Of a stretch of DNA of 64,000 nucleotides, positions 53,613-63,942 are shown piece after piece (within the stretch, counting starts at the first letter, position 1; each line of letters begins with the position of its first letter). A program made the position numbers and the translations under genes. Location: NCBI RefSeq assembly GCF_013522725.1, contig NZ_JAAMRF010000001.1:551122-615121 (forward strand), given 5' to 3'. Origin of the DNA: Stutzerimonas azotifigens. GTDB lineage: Bacteria > Pseudomonadota > Gammaproteobacteria > Pseudomonadales > Pseudomonadaceae. The notes under the pieces were generated by a model. The model worked only from the letters and a program-made list of their open reading frames with translations, was not told the DNA's origin and ran no database searches.

Positions 53613-55088
53613 CTAGGCCTCGTTCTCAACGCACAGACGATTACGACCCGATTGCTTGGCGCGATACAGCGCGCGATCAGCCCGCCCGATCAGGCTGTCC
53701 AGGGAATCGTTGGCGTGCAGCAGGGTCATCCCCACGCTTACGGTCATGGTGATGTCCTGCTCGGCGAAGGTGTAGTGGCGCGATTCGGCGAAGGCGCGGA
53801 TCCTCTCGCCCAGCCCCTGGCCGGTGGCGGCGTCGGTGTTCTTGAACAGCACGATGAACTCCTCGCCGCCCCAGCGGCAGAGGATGTCGGATTGGCGCAG
53901 GTGGCCGCGCAGGTCGGCGGCGAATCGGCGCAGTACCTCGTCCCCCGCGAGATGGCCATGGGTGTCGTTGAGCTGCTTGAAGTGGTCCAGATCGATCAGC
54001 AAGGTGGTCAGCGGGCTCTGGTCACGACGCGCTTCCTGCAGCGCCTGTCCGGCGAGCAGCTCGAAGCCACGCCGATTGGGCAGTTCGGTCAGCAGGTCGG
54101 TGGAGGCGAGGGAGGTGATGCGTGCCTGGTAACGTTGTAGCACCTTGCCCACCAGAATCATCACCAGAGCGATCACCAACAGGCAGACGACGAGGTTCGC
54201 CAGCAGTGCGTGGCGGATGCCCTCGAGCATGTCGTCTTGCTGCTTGTCGACGAACAGATACCACTCGAGCTCGGGAAGGTAGCGCACATTGACGAAGTGC
54301 GATCGATTGTCGCGTTCGTATTCGAAGGTCGCACTTTCGCCGGGTAAAAGCTGCTCCATCAACTGCGACAGCCCCGGCAGCTCGGCCAGCGACTGCCCGG
54401 TGCGGAGCGTCCCCGGTGACGTGTTGTTGCCCGTCAGGGTGACAATGCCGTTTTTATCGACGAAATAGATCGCGCGCGCATAGCGCTGCTGATAATCGTC
54501 GATGATCTTCACCGCAGCTTCGACGCTCAGGCCAACGCCGGTAACGCCGATGAAGTTGTTCTCGTAATCCAGCACCCGGTAGTTGATGAAGAAGGTCAGG
54601 CGGTCCTGGTTGGCCAGGTCGACATCGGCTTCGATCTCGTATGGGGCGCTCGAGGCGCGGATGCGGAAATACCACTCATCACGTGGTTCGGCTTCATCAA
54701 TCTTTTTGAGCACGCCCTGCGCCTGATAATAGGTGCGGCTGTTCTCGGAGACGAAAAAGGTGGTGTACGCGCCGTACTGCTCCTTGATTTCCGCCAGGTA
54801 GCGGGTCATTTGATCACTGTTGCGCTCACCGCCGAGTACCCAGTCGCGCACGAAGGTGTCGCGCGCCATCATCGATGAGAGCAGGATCGGTCGTACCAGA
54901 TCCTTCTGGATCTCCGAATAGACCGTGTCGGAGGTCAGTGGCAGTTCGGTGTTGACGATGGTGTTGCGAATCGTCGTGCGCGACGTGTGATAGCTCAGCA
55001 GCGACGTGATGACGAACCCGGTGCCGAGCAGCAGCAACAAGGTCAGGAACAGAGTGCGGGACAGGCGGCCCGGCGTTGATAGCGGCAT
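53613..55088 (-). CDS. Membrane diguanylate cyclase with extracytoplasmic sensor domain
   Basis: 491 residues. An N-terminal helix (about 8-30) is followed by a periplasmic dCache-like domain to about 290 (YFVDKNGIVTLTGNN, FVNVRYLPELEWYLFVDK), a second helix (about 300-325) and a GGDEF domain (about 335-490). Active-site GGEEF at 407-411 and the inhibitory site RQSD at 398-401 are both intact, so it should make c-di-GMP with product feedback. The start at MPLSTPGRLSRT lacks a convincing ribosome-binding site. Downstream on the same strand, 80 bases on, is the beta-lactamase gene. Confidence 0.9.
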   Translation of the reverse strand: MPLSTPGRLSRTLFLTLLLLLGTGFVITSLLSYHTSRTTIRNTIVNTELPLTSDTVYSEIQKDLVRPILLSSMMARDTFVRDWVLGGERNSDQMTRYLAEIKEQYGAYTTFFVSENSRTYYQAQGVLKKIDEAEPRDEWYFRIRASSAPYEIEADVDLANQDRLTFFINYRVLDYENNFIGVTGVGLSVEAAVKIIDDYQQRYARAIYFVDKNGIVTLTGNNTSPGTLRTGQSLAELPGLSQLMEQLLPGESATFEYERDNRSHFVNVRYLPELEWYLFVDKQQDDMLEGIRHALLANLVVCLLVIALVMILVGKVLQRYQARITSLASTDLLTELPNRRGFELLAGQALQEARRDQSPLTTLLIDLDHFKQLNDTHGHLAGDEVLRRFAADLRGHLRQSDILCRWGGEEFIVLFKNTDAATGQGLGERIRAFAESRHYTFAEQDITMTVSVGMTLLHANDSLDSLIGRADRALYRAKQSGRNRLCVENEA

Positions 55089-55413
55089 AGATGAAGACGT
55101 CTGCTCATGTCGTCTCCGCGGACGAAAGACGCCAGCGGAAGTCGGAACTAGGGGCGAATGAAGCGCCGAAGCCTCGTCGATTGTTTCGTACGTGCGCCCG
55201 GTATCGGCCTGGGGGTATCGACAACATCGGGAGGCTTTACGTCGGCAAAGGGCCATCTCTGGTTTTTATTTCCGATGAGCGGTATGCCGCGCCTATCATT
55301 GGTCCATTTGGCGTGCCGCTGCTCGGCCAAAGCGTATTCCACCTCATCGACTGCTGTATTGTCCGAATTAAAATTACGCTGACGCGAAGGCCACCGACCT
55401 TCTGAGGAACCCG
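55089..55413. other. Divergent promoter region, no gene seen
   Basis: 325 bases between the diguanylate cyclase and the CheB-CheR kinase. The stretch around 55255-55390 is AT-rich for this genome and must contain the kinase promoter; TTCTGAGGAAC before the ATG at 55414 is its ribosome-binding site. No operator or terminator stands out. Confidence 0.45.
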
Positions 55414-58400
55414 ATGAGCGACTCCGTAGAGCTCTCCGCCAACCAAAAGCCTTCCTCCGTGCGCAGCGATCTGAAGTTCCCGGTGGTCGGCATAGGGGCC
55501 TCCGCCGGTGGGCTCAAAGTACTGATGTCCTTCTTCGAAAACCTGCCTAGCGATTGCGGCATGGCCTTCGTCGTGATCATGCACCTGTCGCCGAAACACG
55601 AAAGCACGGCAGACCGCATCCTGCAGACCGTTACCAATATGCCGGTCAGCCAGGTGACCAAGCCGGTACCCATCGAGCCCAACCATATCTACGTGATTCC
55701 GCCGGCTAGCGACCTGCTGATGAACGACGGTTATCTGCGCCTGGTGGAGCCGACCCGCGAACGCGGGCCGCAAGTCGCAATCGACCTGTTCTTCCGCACA
55801 TTGGCCGACGTCCACCACACCCATGCCATCGGCATCGTGTTGTCCGGTACCGGCTCCGACGGTTCGGTAGGGCTGGCGCGTATCAAGGAACAGGGCGGCA
55901 TCACCATGGCCCAGTCGCCCGACGATGCCGAATACGATTCCATGCCGCGCAGCGCCATCGAGACCGGTAAGGTGGACATCGTGCTACCGGTGGTGGACAT
56001 GCCGCAGCGGCTGATCGAGCTGTCCTCCAACCTCAAGCACTTGAAGGTGCCATCTCTGCTCACGCCCGAAGCGGAGATCAAGGAAGAACAGGCCGGCGAC
56101 CGTCCGTTGGCGAAAAGCATCGATCTTGCGCTGCGCGACATCCTCACCCTGTTGCGTACCCGAACCGGACATGACTTCCGGCACTACAAACAGGCGACCG
56201 TGCTGCGCCGGATCGAGCGCCGCATGCAGGTCAACGCCGTCCGCGACATGCCCGCCTACGCGACCTTCCTGCACGAGAACGTCGATGAAACGCCGGCGTT
56301 GCTCGACGACATGCTGATCGGGGTGACCAACTTCTTTCGCGACCGTGAAGCCTTCGAAGCGCTAGAGCGCGACGTCATGCCCGACCTGTTCGATCGGGTG
56401 ACGGCTCGGGATCCGGAGGAGCGCGAGGTGCGTATCTGGTCCGCCGCCTGCTCGACCGGCGAAGAGGCCTATTCGCTTGCTATGTTGCTGAGCGAGCAGG
56501 CGCACCTGAAGAACAGCGACGCCACGCTGCACGTGTTCGCCACCGACATCGACGAGCGTGCCCTGGAAATTGCTCGCTCGAGTCTCTACCCCGAAGCGAT
56601 CATGACCGACGTGCCTCCTGCGCGGATGCGCCAGTTCTTCGTCAAGGAAGGCAATCATTGCCGCCTGAAAAAGGAATTGCGCGAGAAGGTGCTGTTCGCC
56701 CGCCACAACCTGCTACGTGACCCGCCATTCTCCCGACTTGACCTGATCACCTGCCGCAACCTGCTGATCTATCTCGATCGGGACATTCAGAGCGAAGTGC
56801 TGCGCATTTTCCACTTCGCCCTGAATCCGGGTGGCTACCTGTTCCTCGGCAGCTCCGAGACGGCCGATGCCTGTTCCCACCTGTTCACTCCTGTGGACAA
56901 GAAGAACCGCATCTACCGTGCCCGTGATGTAGCCTCCAGCCTGCGACGCTCGCCCATCACCACCATGCAAGGGATGCCGAGCAGTGCGCCGGCGCCGCTG
57001 GTCAAGGAACCGCGCAATCGGCGCAAGCGCTTCTCCTTCGCCGACGTGCATCAGCGCGTGCTCGAGCAGTACGCGCCGCCGAGCGTGGTGGTCAATTACG
57101 AAGCCGAAATCGTGCACATGTCCGACCGCGCCGGTCGCTTCCTGCGCTATATCGGCGGCGAGCCGTCGCTCAATCTCCCGGCATTGGTGCTGCCCGAGTT
57201 GCGGCTGGAGTTACGCACCGCGCTGTATCAGGCCGTGCACACAGGGAAGAGCGTCGAGGCCAGGCGCGTGCGGCTGGAACGGGAAGGGCGCACCTACTAC
57301 GTGAACATGGTGGTGCGTCCCTTCCGCGACGACGAGGCCGGCAACGACTTCATGCTGGTGCTCTTCGACGAAGTCGAGGACGTCATGGGTGACGGCGACG
57401 AGAGCGCCCAAGGCGCCGCCAAGGACAATGTCCTGACCCAGCTGGAAAGCGAGCTGCAGCGCACCAAGGAACAGTTGCAGGTCACCGTGGAGCATTCGGA
57501 GACCTCCACCGAGGAACTGCGAGCCTCCAACGAGGAGCTGCAGGCGATCAACGAGGAGCTGCGCTCGGCCACCGAGGAGTTGGAAACCAGCAAGGAAGAG
57601 CTGCAGTCGATCAACGAAGAGCTGATTACGGTGAATGCCGAGCTCAAGACCAAGGTCGACGAAACCAGCAAGATCAACGATGACTTGCAGAATCTGATCA
57701 CCTCCACCGACATCGCCACCGTGTTTGTCGATCGGGAGATGCGCATCAAGTGGTTCACCCCACGTGCACGCGACATCTTCAACGTGATCGGCAACGACAC
57801 CGGGCGCTCGCTGCTCGACATCACCCATCGGCTCGACTATCCGCAGCTCACCAACGACGCATCCGAGGCGTTCGAGGAACTGCGTCTGGTCGAGCGCGAG
57901 GTGGCCAGCCAGGACGGCCGCTGGTATTTGGCGCGGCTGCTGCCTTATCGCACGGTGGACGACCGTATCCAGGGCGCCGTGCTGGCATTTCTCGACATCA
58001 CCGCACGACGCAAGGCCGAAGAGCGCATACGCGCTGGCGAAGCGCACATGAAGCTGCTGGCACAGAGCACCCGGGGATACGCGATCATCACCCAGGATTG
58101 CGCTGGCGTGATCACCACCTGGAATACCGGTGCCGAAGCCATTTTCGGCTACACGGAACAGGAAGCGGTCGGCCAGTCGATCGATATTCTGTTCACCGAG
58201 GAAGATATCCAGCAAGGGCGACCCGAGCAGGAGCGTCAGGATGCGCTGCGCGATGGGCAGACCGCCGATGAACGCTGGCACCTGCGCAAGGATGGGGTGC
58301 GGATCTTCTGCACCGGGCTGGTCAATCCATTGATCGATGGCAATCCGATCGGTTTCGCCAAGATCGCCCGCGATATCACCGAGCAGCGCCAGCGGTCGGC

Positions 58401-59550
58401 GCAGCAGGAAAACGAGCTGCAAACCATTCAGGCCTCTAGCCTGCAGAAGGATCAGTTCTTCGCGGTGCTTTCCCACGAGCTCAAACACCCGCTTAATCTG
58501 GTGCAGCTCAACAGCGATCTGATCGCCCGCTCGCCGCTGGTGCGCAACGCGCCCGCGCTGGTCAAGGCGGTGCAGTCGATCCAGAGCGCGGTGCGGAGCC
58601 AGTCCAGGATCATCGATGATCTGATGGATGTCTCGCGCATCCGCACCGGCAAACTGCGGCTGAGCATGGATACGGTGCACCTGCAGGCGCTGCTGTCGCG
58701 TATCGAGACGGTATTCCAGCCGTTGGCCGATGGTGAAGGACTGACGTTCGAGGTCGTCAAGTTCGAGCAGTCGCTGTATGTCAAAGCCGATCCCACGCGC
58801 CTCGAGCAGATTGTCTGGAACCTGCTGAACAACTCCTGGAAGTTCACGCCGTCGGGCGGGTTGATCCGGCTAGCGCTGGCCCGCGAGGGGGACATGGCAC
58901 GGCTGGACGTGGTGGACAGCGGGCAGGGCATGACCGAGGACTTCCTGCCCAAGGTGTTCGACATGTTCGGCCAGGCCGAGATGCAGCATGCGCAGCGTGC
59001 CAAGCATGGTCTGGGTATCGGCCTGGCCCTGGTCAAGCAGCTCGTCGAAGCCCATGGCGGGCGGATCGAGGCCTATTCCGAAGGTATCGGTCGCGGCGCC
59101 CGTTTCAGTGTCTGGCTGCCGATCTGCCTGCAGACCGAAATCGAGCTCGACGCCGCTCAGGGTTCGCAGCGTATGGGCGCTCTGAGCGGGTTGAACATCC
59201 TCCTGGTCGACGATTCGAAAGACATCCTCGAAACCCTGGAGATGCTGCTCGAGAGCGAGGGGGCTCAGGTCACCACGGCACCGGGTGGCGAAGAAGGTCT
59301 GGCGTTGGCCGAACAGACCCGTTTCGACCTGATCGTTTCGGATATCGGCATGCCGCGCCTCGATGGCCACCAGCTGATGCGTGCGATACGCGAGGGCGGC
59401 GTCAATGCCGCGACCCCTGGCATCGCCCTGAGCGGCTATGGCACCTTGCAAGATGTCGAAAAAGCCAAGGCTGCAGGCTACAGCACTCACCTGCGCAAGC
59501 CGGTCGATCTGGATACGCTGATCCAGGTCATCCAGAAGGCTACTTGCTAG
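55414..59550 (+). CDS. CheB-CheR-PAS-histidine kinase-receiver hybrid protein
   Basis: 1378 residues, soluble. Order: CheB methylesterase (about 22-205, triad Ser30/His62/Asp149), CheR methyltransferase (about 235-505, WSAACSTGEEAYSLAM as SAM site and TCRNLLIYLD), a PAS-like region (about 545-655), a long Glu-rich coiled coil (about 665-755), two PAS domains (about 760-870 and 885-1000), HisKA with His1021 in LSHELKHPLN, HATPase (WNLLNNSWKFTP, GLGIGLALVKQLVE) and a C-terminal receiver with Asp1310 in VSDIGMPRLDG. Such fusions occur apart from chemotaxis operons and are linked to stress and biofilm control. No chemoreceptor is nearby. Confidence 0.92.
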   Translation: MSDSVELSANQKPSSVRSDLKFPVVGIGASAGGLKVLMSFFENLPSDCGMAFVVIMHLSPKHESTADRILQTVTNMPVSQVTKPVPIEPNHIYVIPPASDLLMNDGYLRLVEPTRERGPQVAIDLFFRTLADVHHTHAIGIVLSGTGSDGSVGLARIKEQGGITMAQSPDDAEYDSMPRSAIETGKVDIVLPVVDMPQRLIELSSNLKHLKVPSLLTPEAEIKEEQAGDRPLAKSIDLALRDILTLLRTRTGHDFRHYKQATVLRRIERRMQVNAVRDMPAYATFLHENVDETPALLDDMLIGVTNFFRDREAFEALERDVMPDLFDRVTARDPEEREVRIWSAACSTGEEAYSLAMLLSEQAHLKNSDATLHVFATDIDERALEIARSSLYPEAIMTDVPPARMRQFFVKEGNHCRLKKELREKVLFARHNLLRDPPFSRLDLITCRNLLIYLDRDIQSEVLRIFHFALNPGGYLFLGSSETADACSHLFTPVDKKNRIYRARDVASSLRRSPITTMQGMPSSAPAPLVKEPRNRRKRFSFADVHQRVLEQYAPPSVVVNYEAEIVHMSDRAGRFLRYIGGEPSLNLPALVLPELRLELRTALYQAVHTGKSVEARRVRLEREGRTYYVNMVVRPFRDDEAGNDFMLVLFDEVEDVMGDGDESAQGAAKDNVLTQLESELQRTKEQLQVTVEHSETSTEELRASNEELQAINEELRSATEELETSKEELQSINEELITVNAELKTKVDETSKINDDLQNLITSTDIATVFVDREMRIKWFTPRARDIFNVIGNDTGRSLLDITHRLDYPQLTNDASEAFEELRLVEREVASQDGRWYLARLLPYRTVDDRIQGAVLAFLDITARRKAEERIRAGEAHMKLLAQSTRGYAIITQDCAGVITTWNTGAEAIFGYTEQEAVGQSIDILFTEEDIQQGRPEQERQDALRDGQTADERWHLRKDGVRIFCTGLVNPLIDGNPIGFAKIARDITEQRQRSAQQENELQTIQASSLQKDQFFAVLSHELKHPLNLVQLNSDLIARSPLVRNAPALVKAVQSIQSAVRSQSRIIDDLMDVSRIRTGKLRLSMDTVHLQALLSRIETVFQPLADGEGLTFEVVKFEQSLYVKADPTRLEQIVWNLLNNSWKFTPSGGLIRLALAREGDMARLDVVDSGQGMTEDFLPKVFDMFGQAEMQHAQRAKHGLGIGLALVKQLVEAHGGRIEAYSEGIGRGARFSVWLPICLQTEIELDAAQGSQRMGALSGLNILLVDDSKDILETLEMLLESEGAQVTTAPGGEEGLALAEQTRFDLIVSDIGMPRLDGHQLMRAIREGGVNAATPGIALSGYGTLQDVEKAKAAGYSTHLRKPVDLDTLIQVIQKATC

Positions 59551-60094
59551 GCTGGCGCCGGTCCGTGCTGTCGGAGCCAGGCATGCTGACGTCCTGCAGG
59601 CTCGACGGCCCGCTGGCTGCGGCATGGGCCACGACGCTGAACGAGCCGTCGGTTTCGAGGATGACGGCCTCGATCTCGTCCAACGCTGCATGGCCGGAGC
59701 CGCGCACCGCGGCGCGTACTTCGTTCTCGGCGACCCGCGCCTTGCGCAAGGCATCGGGCAGCATGCGGCCACGGTAGAACAACAGCGCCGGCTCGCCGGT
59801 GACCACCCTGCGCACCCAGTCGAGGCGAACGCTGGTCCAGGTCACTAGGTACTGCAAGCCAATGAGCGTTGCGAACCCGAGTACGCCTTGGGCGAGGCTC
59901 ACGTCCTTGTTGAGCAGGACGGTCGCCAGGGTGGAGCCCAGGGCGACCGTGACGACCATGTCGAAGGCGTTCATCTTCGATAGCGTGCGGCGACCGGAGA
60001 TGCGTAACAGGGCGACCAGGCTGATGTAGGCGAGTACCCCGACGATCAGGGTGCGCAACAGGGCTTCGGCATGATTGAAGAACATCTGGTCCAC
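59540..60094 (-). CDS. DUF421/YetF-type membrane protein
   Basis: 184 residues: three N-terminal helices (about 12-80), then a cytoplasmic domain with the family block [25 protein letters not shown] and [25 protein letters not shown] 60094 has AAGGA eight bases upstream and is preferred over ATG 60085. The 3-prime end overlaps the convergent kinase gene by eleven bases. Function unknown. Confidence 0.82.
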   Translation of the reverse strand: MDQMFFNHAEALLRTLIVGVLAYISLVALLRISGRRTLSKMNAFDMVVTVALGSTLATVLLNKDVSLAQGVLGFATLIGLQYLVTWTSVRLDWVRRVVTGEPALLFYRGRMLPDALRKARVAENEVRAAVRGSGHAALDEIEAVILETDGSFSVVAHAAASGPSSLQDVSMPGSDSTDRRQPSK

Positions 60095-60527
60095 GCTGGG
60101 TTTCCTTGCTAGTCGTGTTGCATCAAGCCATGGGCGGGGCGAGAGCAGACGTGTCCGCGCGGCGCACCTGAGATCCGAAACAGACGCGCCTATGAAGTTC
60201 AGCCGGATAGCCCAGATCCGGACCGTCGCCACGCGATCGGCTGACCGGGTCCCGCCTGACCGGTCGCGACGCCAGGGTCGATCGGCTAGAATCGCCAGGT
60301 CTAACGACCGAGACGATTTCCTACAGCGTGGCTTCCCGCATGATCACCATTTGGCAGCCCAGTCCGCCATAGCGCTATGCCCCCGCGTCATCGCGCGGAC
60401 GCCGCTGTATCTGCGCCGGCCGCCTCCGGCGGTGTACGCGCTTTTTGCCGTCCCGCAGCCTGTTCAGCTCAGCCCTCGCATCTGCCCGCCGCGCTTCGGC
60501 GGCGATGCCTTCGTTCTGGATATACCA
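60095..60527. other. Intergenic region before the SulP gene
   Basis: 433 bases between the divergent DUF421 and SulP genes. Frames run open through it but show no family or codon bias I trust. A GGCTAGAAT box near 60278 could be a -10 element. No terminator or repeat was recognised. Confidence 0.4.
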
Positions 60528-62015
60528 ATGCTTTCTTCGATTCGACAAACCTGGTTTTCCAATCTGCGCGGCGACGTGCTCGCCGGGCTGGTGGTCGCGC
60601 TTGCGCTGATTCCCGAGGCGATTGCCTTCTCCATCATCGCCGGGGTCGACCCACGAGTCGGGCTCTATGCCTCGTTCTGCATCGCGGTGGTCATCGCCTT
60701 CGTCGGCGGCCGTCCGGGAATGATTTCCGCTGCCACCGGGGCGATGGCACTGTTGATGGTGACGCTGGTGCGCGAGCACGGCTTGCAGTACCTGCTGGCG
60801 GCGACGCTGCTCTGCGGTCTGTTCCAGATCGGCGCCGGCTACCTGCGCCTGGGGTCGTTGATGCGCTTCGTCTCGCGCTCGGTGGTGACCGGCTTCGTCA
60901 ACGCCCTGGCGATCCTGATTTTCATGGCCCAGCTGCCGGAGCTGACCGGCGTGACCTGGCATGTCTACGCCATGACCGCCGCGGGCCTTGGCATCATTTA
61001 CCTGTTTCCCTATGTACCGAAGGTCGGCAAGGTCATCCCTTCACCGCTGGTCTGCATCCTGACGCTCACGGCAGTGGCGATCTACCTGGGGCTGGATATC
61101 CGCACGGTCGGCGACATGGGCGAGTTGCCCGATACCCTGCCGGTCTTCCTCTGGCCGCAGGTACCGCTCAATCTGGAAACCCTGCTGATCGTGCTGCCGT
61201 ATTCGGCCGCGCTCGCGGTGGTCGGCCTGCTGGAGTCGATGATGACCGCGACCATCATCGATGACCTGACCGATACCTCCAGCGACAAGAACCGCGAGTG
61301 CAAAGGGCAGGGCGTGGCGAACATCGTCTCCGGCCTGTTCGGCGGTATGGCGGGTTGCGCAATGATCGGTCAGTCGGTGATCAATGTGAAATCCGGCGGG
61401 CGTACGCGGCTCTCGACCCTGATCGCGGGCGTGGTCCTGCTGCTGATGGTGGTGTTCCTGAGCGACTGGGTCAGCCAGATCCCAATGGCGGCGCTGGTGG
61501 CCGTGATGATCATGGTGTCGATCGGCACCTTCAGCTGGGACTCGGTGCGCAACCTCAAACAGTACCCGCTTTCGACCAACATCGTCATGGTGGCCACGGT
61601 CGTGGTAGTGGTCTTTACCCACAACCTGGCCTACGGTGTGTTGGTCGGGGTCCTGCTGGCGGCCATGTTCTTCGCCAACAAGATCGCCCACTACCTGGAC
61701 GTGACCTCCGAACGGGACGCCGCCAGCGATACGCGGACCTACCGCGTGGTCGGCCAGGTGTTCTTCGCGTCGGCCGACAGGTTCACGGCGGGATTCGATT
61801 TCAGGGAGGCGCTGGACAAGGTGATCATCGATCTCAGCCGCGCTCACTTCTGGGACATCACTGCCGTCGGTGCGCTGGACAAGGTGGTGCTCAAGCTCAG
61901 GCGTGAGGGCACTGTGGTCGAAGTACTGGGTCTGAACCAGGCGAGCGCCACCATCGTCGATCGCTTCGGCGTGGCGGACAAGCCCGACGCGATCGACAAG
62001 CTGATGAGCCACTGA
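60528..62015 (+). CDS. SulP (SLC26) family anion transporter with STAS domain
   Basis: 495 residues. Membrane part to about 390, with [22 protein letters not shown] and [18 protein letters not shown]-terminal STAS domain (about 400-495: [39 protein letters not shown]). Substrates of the family are sulfate, bicarbonate or dicarboxylates. The ATG at 60528 fits the family N-terminus; the frame is open for 150 more codons upstream but without family similarity. Thirteen bases before the universal stress protein gene, so an operon is likely. Confidence 0.88.
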   Translation: MLSSIRQTWFSNLRGDVLAGLVVALALIPEAIAFSIIAGVDPRVGLYASFCIAVVIAFVGGRPGMISAATGAMALLMVTLVREHGLQYLLAATLLCGLFQIGAGYLRLGSLMRFVSRSVVTGFVNALAILIFMAQLPELTGVTWHVYAMTAAGLGIIYLFPYVPKVGKVIPSPLVCILTLTAVAIYLGLDIRTVGDMGELPDTLPVFLWPQVPLNLETLLIVLPYSAALAVVGLLESMMTATIIDDLTDTSSDKNRECKGQGVANIVSGLFGGMAGCAMIGQSVINVKSGGRTRLSTLIAGVVLLLMVVFLSDWVSQIPMAALVAVMIMVSIGTFSWDSVRNLKQYPLSTNIVMVATVVVVVFTHNLAYGVLVGVLLAAMFFANKIAHYLDVTSERDAASDTRTYRVVGQVFFASADRFTAGFDFREALDKVIIDLSRAHFWDITAVGALDKVVLKLRREGTVVEVLGLNQASATIVDRFGVADKPDAIDKLMSH

Positions 62016-62028
62016 GGAGCTACCTGCG

Positions 62029-62877
62029 ATGTCCCACGTCCTGGCCTGTATCGATGGCTCACCTTCCGCTGCGGCGGTGTGCGATTGCGCAGCGTGGGCC
62101 AGCAGGACGCTCGGCGCGCCCCTGACATTCCTTCACGTGCTCGATCAGCGGCGCTATCCCGCCTCCGGCGACCTGAGCGGCACCCTTGGCCTGGGTAGCC
62201 GTGAGTACTTGCTCGAAGAACTCGCCGCGCTCGATGAAAAGCGCGCCAAGCTGGCACTCGAACAGGGTCGGATACTGCTCGAAGCGGCCTGCGATCGCAT
62301 ACGCCAGACAGTCCCGTATGCCGGTTCGCGCCAGCGCCATGGCGATCTCGTCGAAACGTTGCGCGAGTTGGAAGACGACTTTCGGCTGCTGGTGATCGGC
62401 AGGCAGGGCGAGGGCAGCGGCATGCTCAGGCAGCACATCGGCAGTAATCTGGAAAGCGTGGTGCGGACCCTGAGTCGGCCGATCCTGGTCACCACTGAAA
62501 GCTTTACCGCGCCCAGGAGCGTGATGCTGGCCTTCGATGGCAGCACCACCGCGCGCAAGGGCGTTGCAATGCTCGCGGCGAGCCCGCTGTTCGCCTCGCT
62601 GCCGATCCACCTGGTGATGGTCGAGGCCGACACCCCGGAGAACCGGGCCCAGCTCGAAGCGGCGGGCGAGGGGCTGCGTAGCGTTGGCTTCAGGGTCGAG
62701 CTCGCGATCCGCATGGGCGAAGTCGAGCCCACACTGCACGCCTACCAGGAAGAAAAGGGTGTGGATCTGGTGGTGATGGGCGCCTACGGGCATTCGCGCA
62801 TTCGTCAGTTCTTCGTCGGTAGCATCACCACCGCGATGATCCGTGCCAGCCGTACGCCGCTGTTGCTGCTGCGCTGA
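62029..62877 (+). CDS. Tandem universal stress protein
   Basis: 282 residues with two Usp domains (about 1-145 and 155-282). The second keeps the ATP-binding pattern in MGAYGHSRIRQFFVGSITT; the first has a similar but altered loop (IGRQGEGSGMLRQHIGSNLE). SulP-Usp pairs are common, and the Usp may modulate the transporter; this is inference from adjacency. Confidence 0.88.
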   Translation: MSHVLACIDGSPSAAAVCDCAAWASRTLGAPLTFLHVLDQRRYPASGDLSGTLGLGSREYLLEELAALDEKRAKLALEQGRILLEAACDRIRQTVPYAGSRQRHGDLVETLRELEDDFRLLVIGRQGEGSGMLRQHIGSNLESVVRTLSRPILVTTESFTAPRSVMLAFDGSTTARKGVAMLAASPLFASLPIHLVMVEADTPENRAQLEAAGEGLRSVGFRVELAIRMGEVEPTLHAYQEEKGVDLVVMGAYGHSRIRQFFVGSITTAMIRASRTPLLLLR

Positions 62878-62964
62878 GGCGGCCATAAATGCAGGCCGAG
62901 CAAAAAGTGGGATCCGTCGATCGACAGATGCGATCATCTGCCCCTCGACACGGGAGCCCCTTCG

Positions 62965-63879
62965 ATGCCTGAACATTCGTCCCTGACCGAACTTCATCTG
63001 CAGCATGGCGACTGGCAGCTGTCGCTGTGCCCGGCGCTCGGCGGCGCCATTACCGCCCTGCGGTTCGCCGGCCTCGATGTCCTGCGGCCCTGGGATGGTT
63101 CCGACAGCGTGCGGCGCAGTGGCTGTTTCGTCCTGGCGCCATATTCCAACCGCATGGGTGGCGGCCAGTTCACTACCGACGGGCAGCGCTACGCCCTGCG
63201 GCGAAACTCGCCCGATCACGAGCTGCCCATCCATGGCGTCGTCTGGAAACGCCAGTGGCAGGTGCTCGAGCAGCAGCCCGATGGCCTGGTGCTGGGATAC
63301 ACCCACCACGCCGAAGCGGCCGAAGGCGCGGAGGACTGGCCCTTCAGCTTTCGCCTCGAACATCGACTGCACCTGGACGGCGACGCGCTGCGGTTGCAGC
63401 TGCATCTGCACAACCTCGACGCAAGGCCGATGCCGGCCGGCCTGGGTTGGCATCCTTACTTCCCACGGCACGACGGGGTGATGCTCCAGTTCGTCGCAGA
63501 CCAGGTCTGGCATGGCGACGCCGATCAGCTGCCCGCATGGGCCGGCGCGGTGCCGTCGGCCTGGGACTTCGGCGTGGCGCGGCCGCTCGACGAGCCCGGC
63601 CTGGACAACTGTTTCGCCGGCTGGAATCGCCAGGCGCGTATTCGCTGGCCGCAGCAGGGGCTGGAGCTGGCGCTCGAGGCCGACGCCGGGCTCGATCATC
63701 TGGTGGTGTTCATGCCGCCGGCCAGCAACGGCTTCTTCGCGGTTGAGCCGGTGTCGCATCTGAACAATGCACTCAATCAGCCGGACCCCGTCGCGCATGG
63801 CGTCGAGTGGCTCGCGCCGGGCGAGTCGATGCAGCGCAGCTGGACGCTGCGAATCAGCACCCCGCCTGGCACGGCATAA
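62965..63879 (+). CDS. Aldose 1-epimerase
   Basis: 304 residues, galactose mutarotase-like fold: APYSNRMGGGQFTTDG with the conserved Asn-Arg, the catalytic His in LPIHGVVW, GLGWHPYFPR and a late Glu in FAVEPVSHLNNALN. It interconverts alpha and beta anomers of aldoses. GGGAGCCCC precedes the ATG. Ends at a hairpin shared with the convergent porin gene. Confidence 0.85.
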   Translation: MPEHSSLTELHLQHGDWQLSLCPALGGAITALRFAGLDVLRPWDGSDSVRRSGCFVLAPYSNRMGGGQFTTDGQRYALRRNSPDHELPIHGVVWKRQWQVLEQQPDGLVLGYTHHAEAAEGAEDWPFSFRLEHRLHLDGDALRLQLHLHNLDARPMPAGLGWHPYFPRHDGVMLQFVADQVWHGDADQLPAWAGAVPSAWDFGVARPLDEPGLDNCFAGWNRQARIRWPQQGLELALEADAGLDHLVVFMPPASNGFFAVEPVSHLNNALNQPDPVAHGVEWLAPGESMQRSWTLRISTPPGTA

Positions 63880-63903
63880 AAAAGCCCGTCACGAGGACGG
63901 GCT
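63877..63903 (-). terminator. Intrinsic terminator of the porin gene
   Basis: AGCCCGTC pairs with GACGGGCT across five bases, and on the minus strand is followed by TTTTTT. It lies 40 bases after the porin stop. It may also serve the epimerase on the other strand, where the T run is missing. Confidence 0.75.
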
Positions 63904-63942
63904 AAAGAAATGCCGTAACAGGAGCAAACGGGTGAAGCGGTG

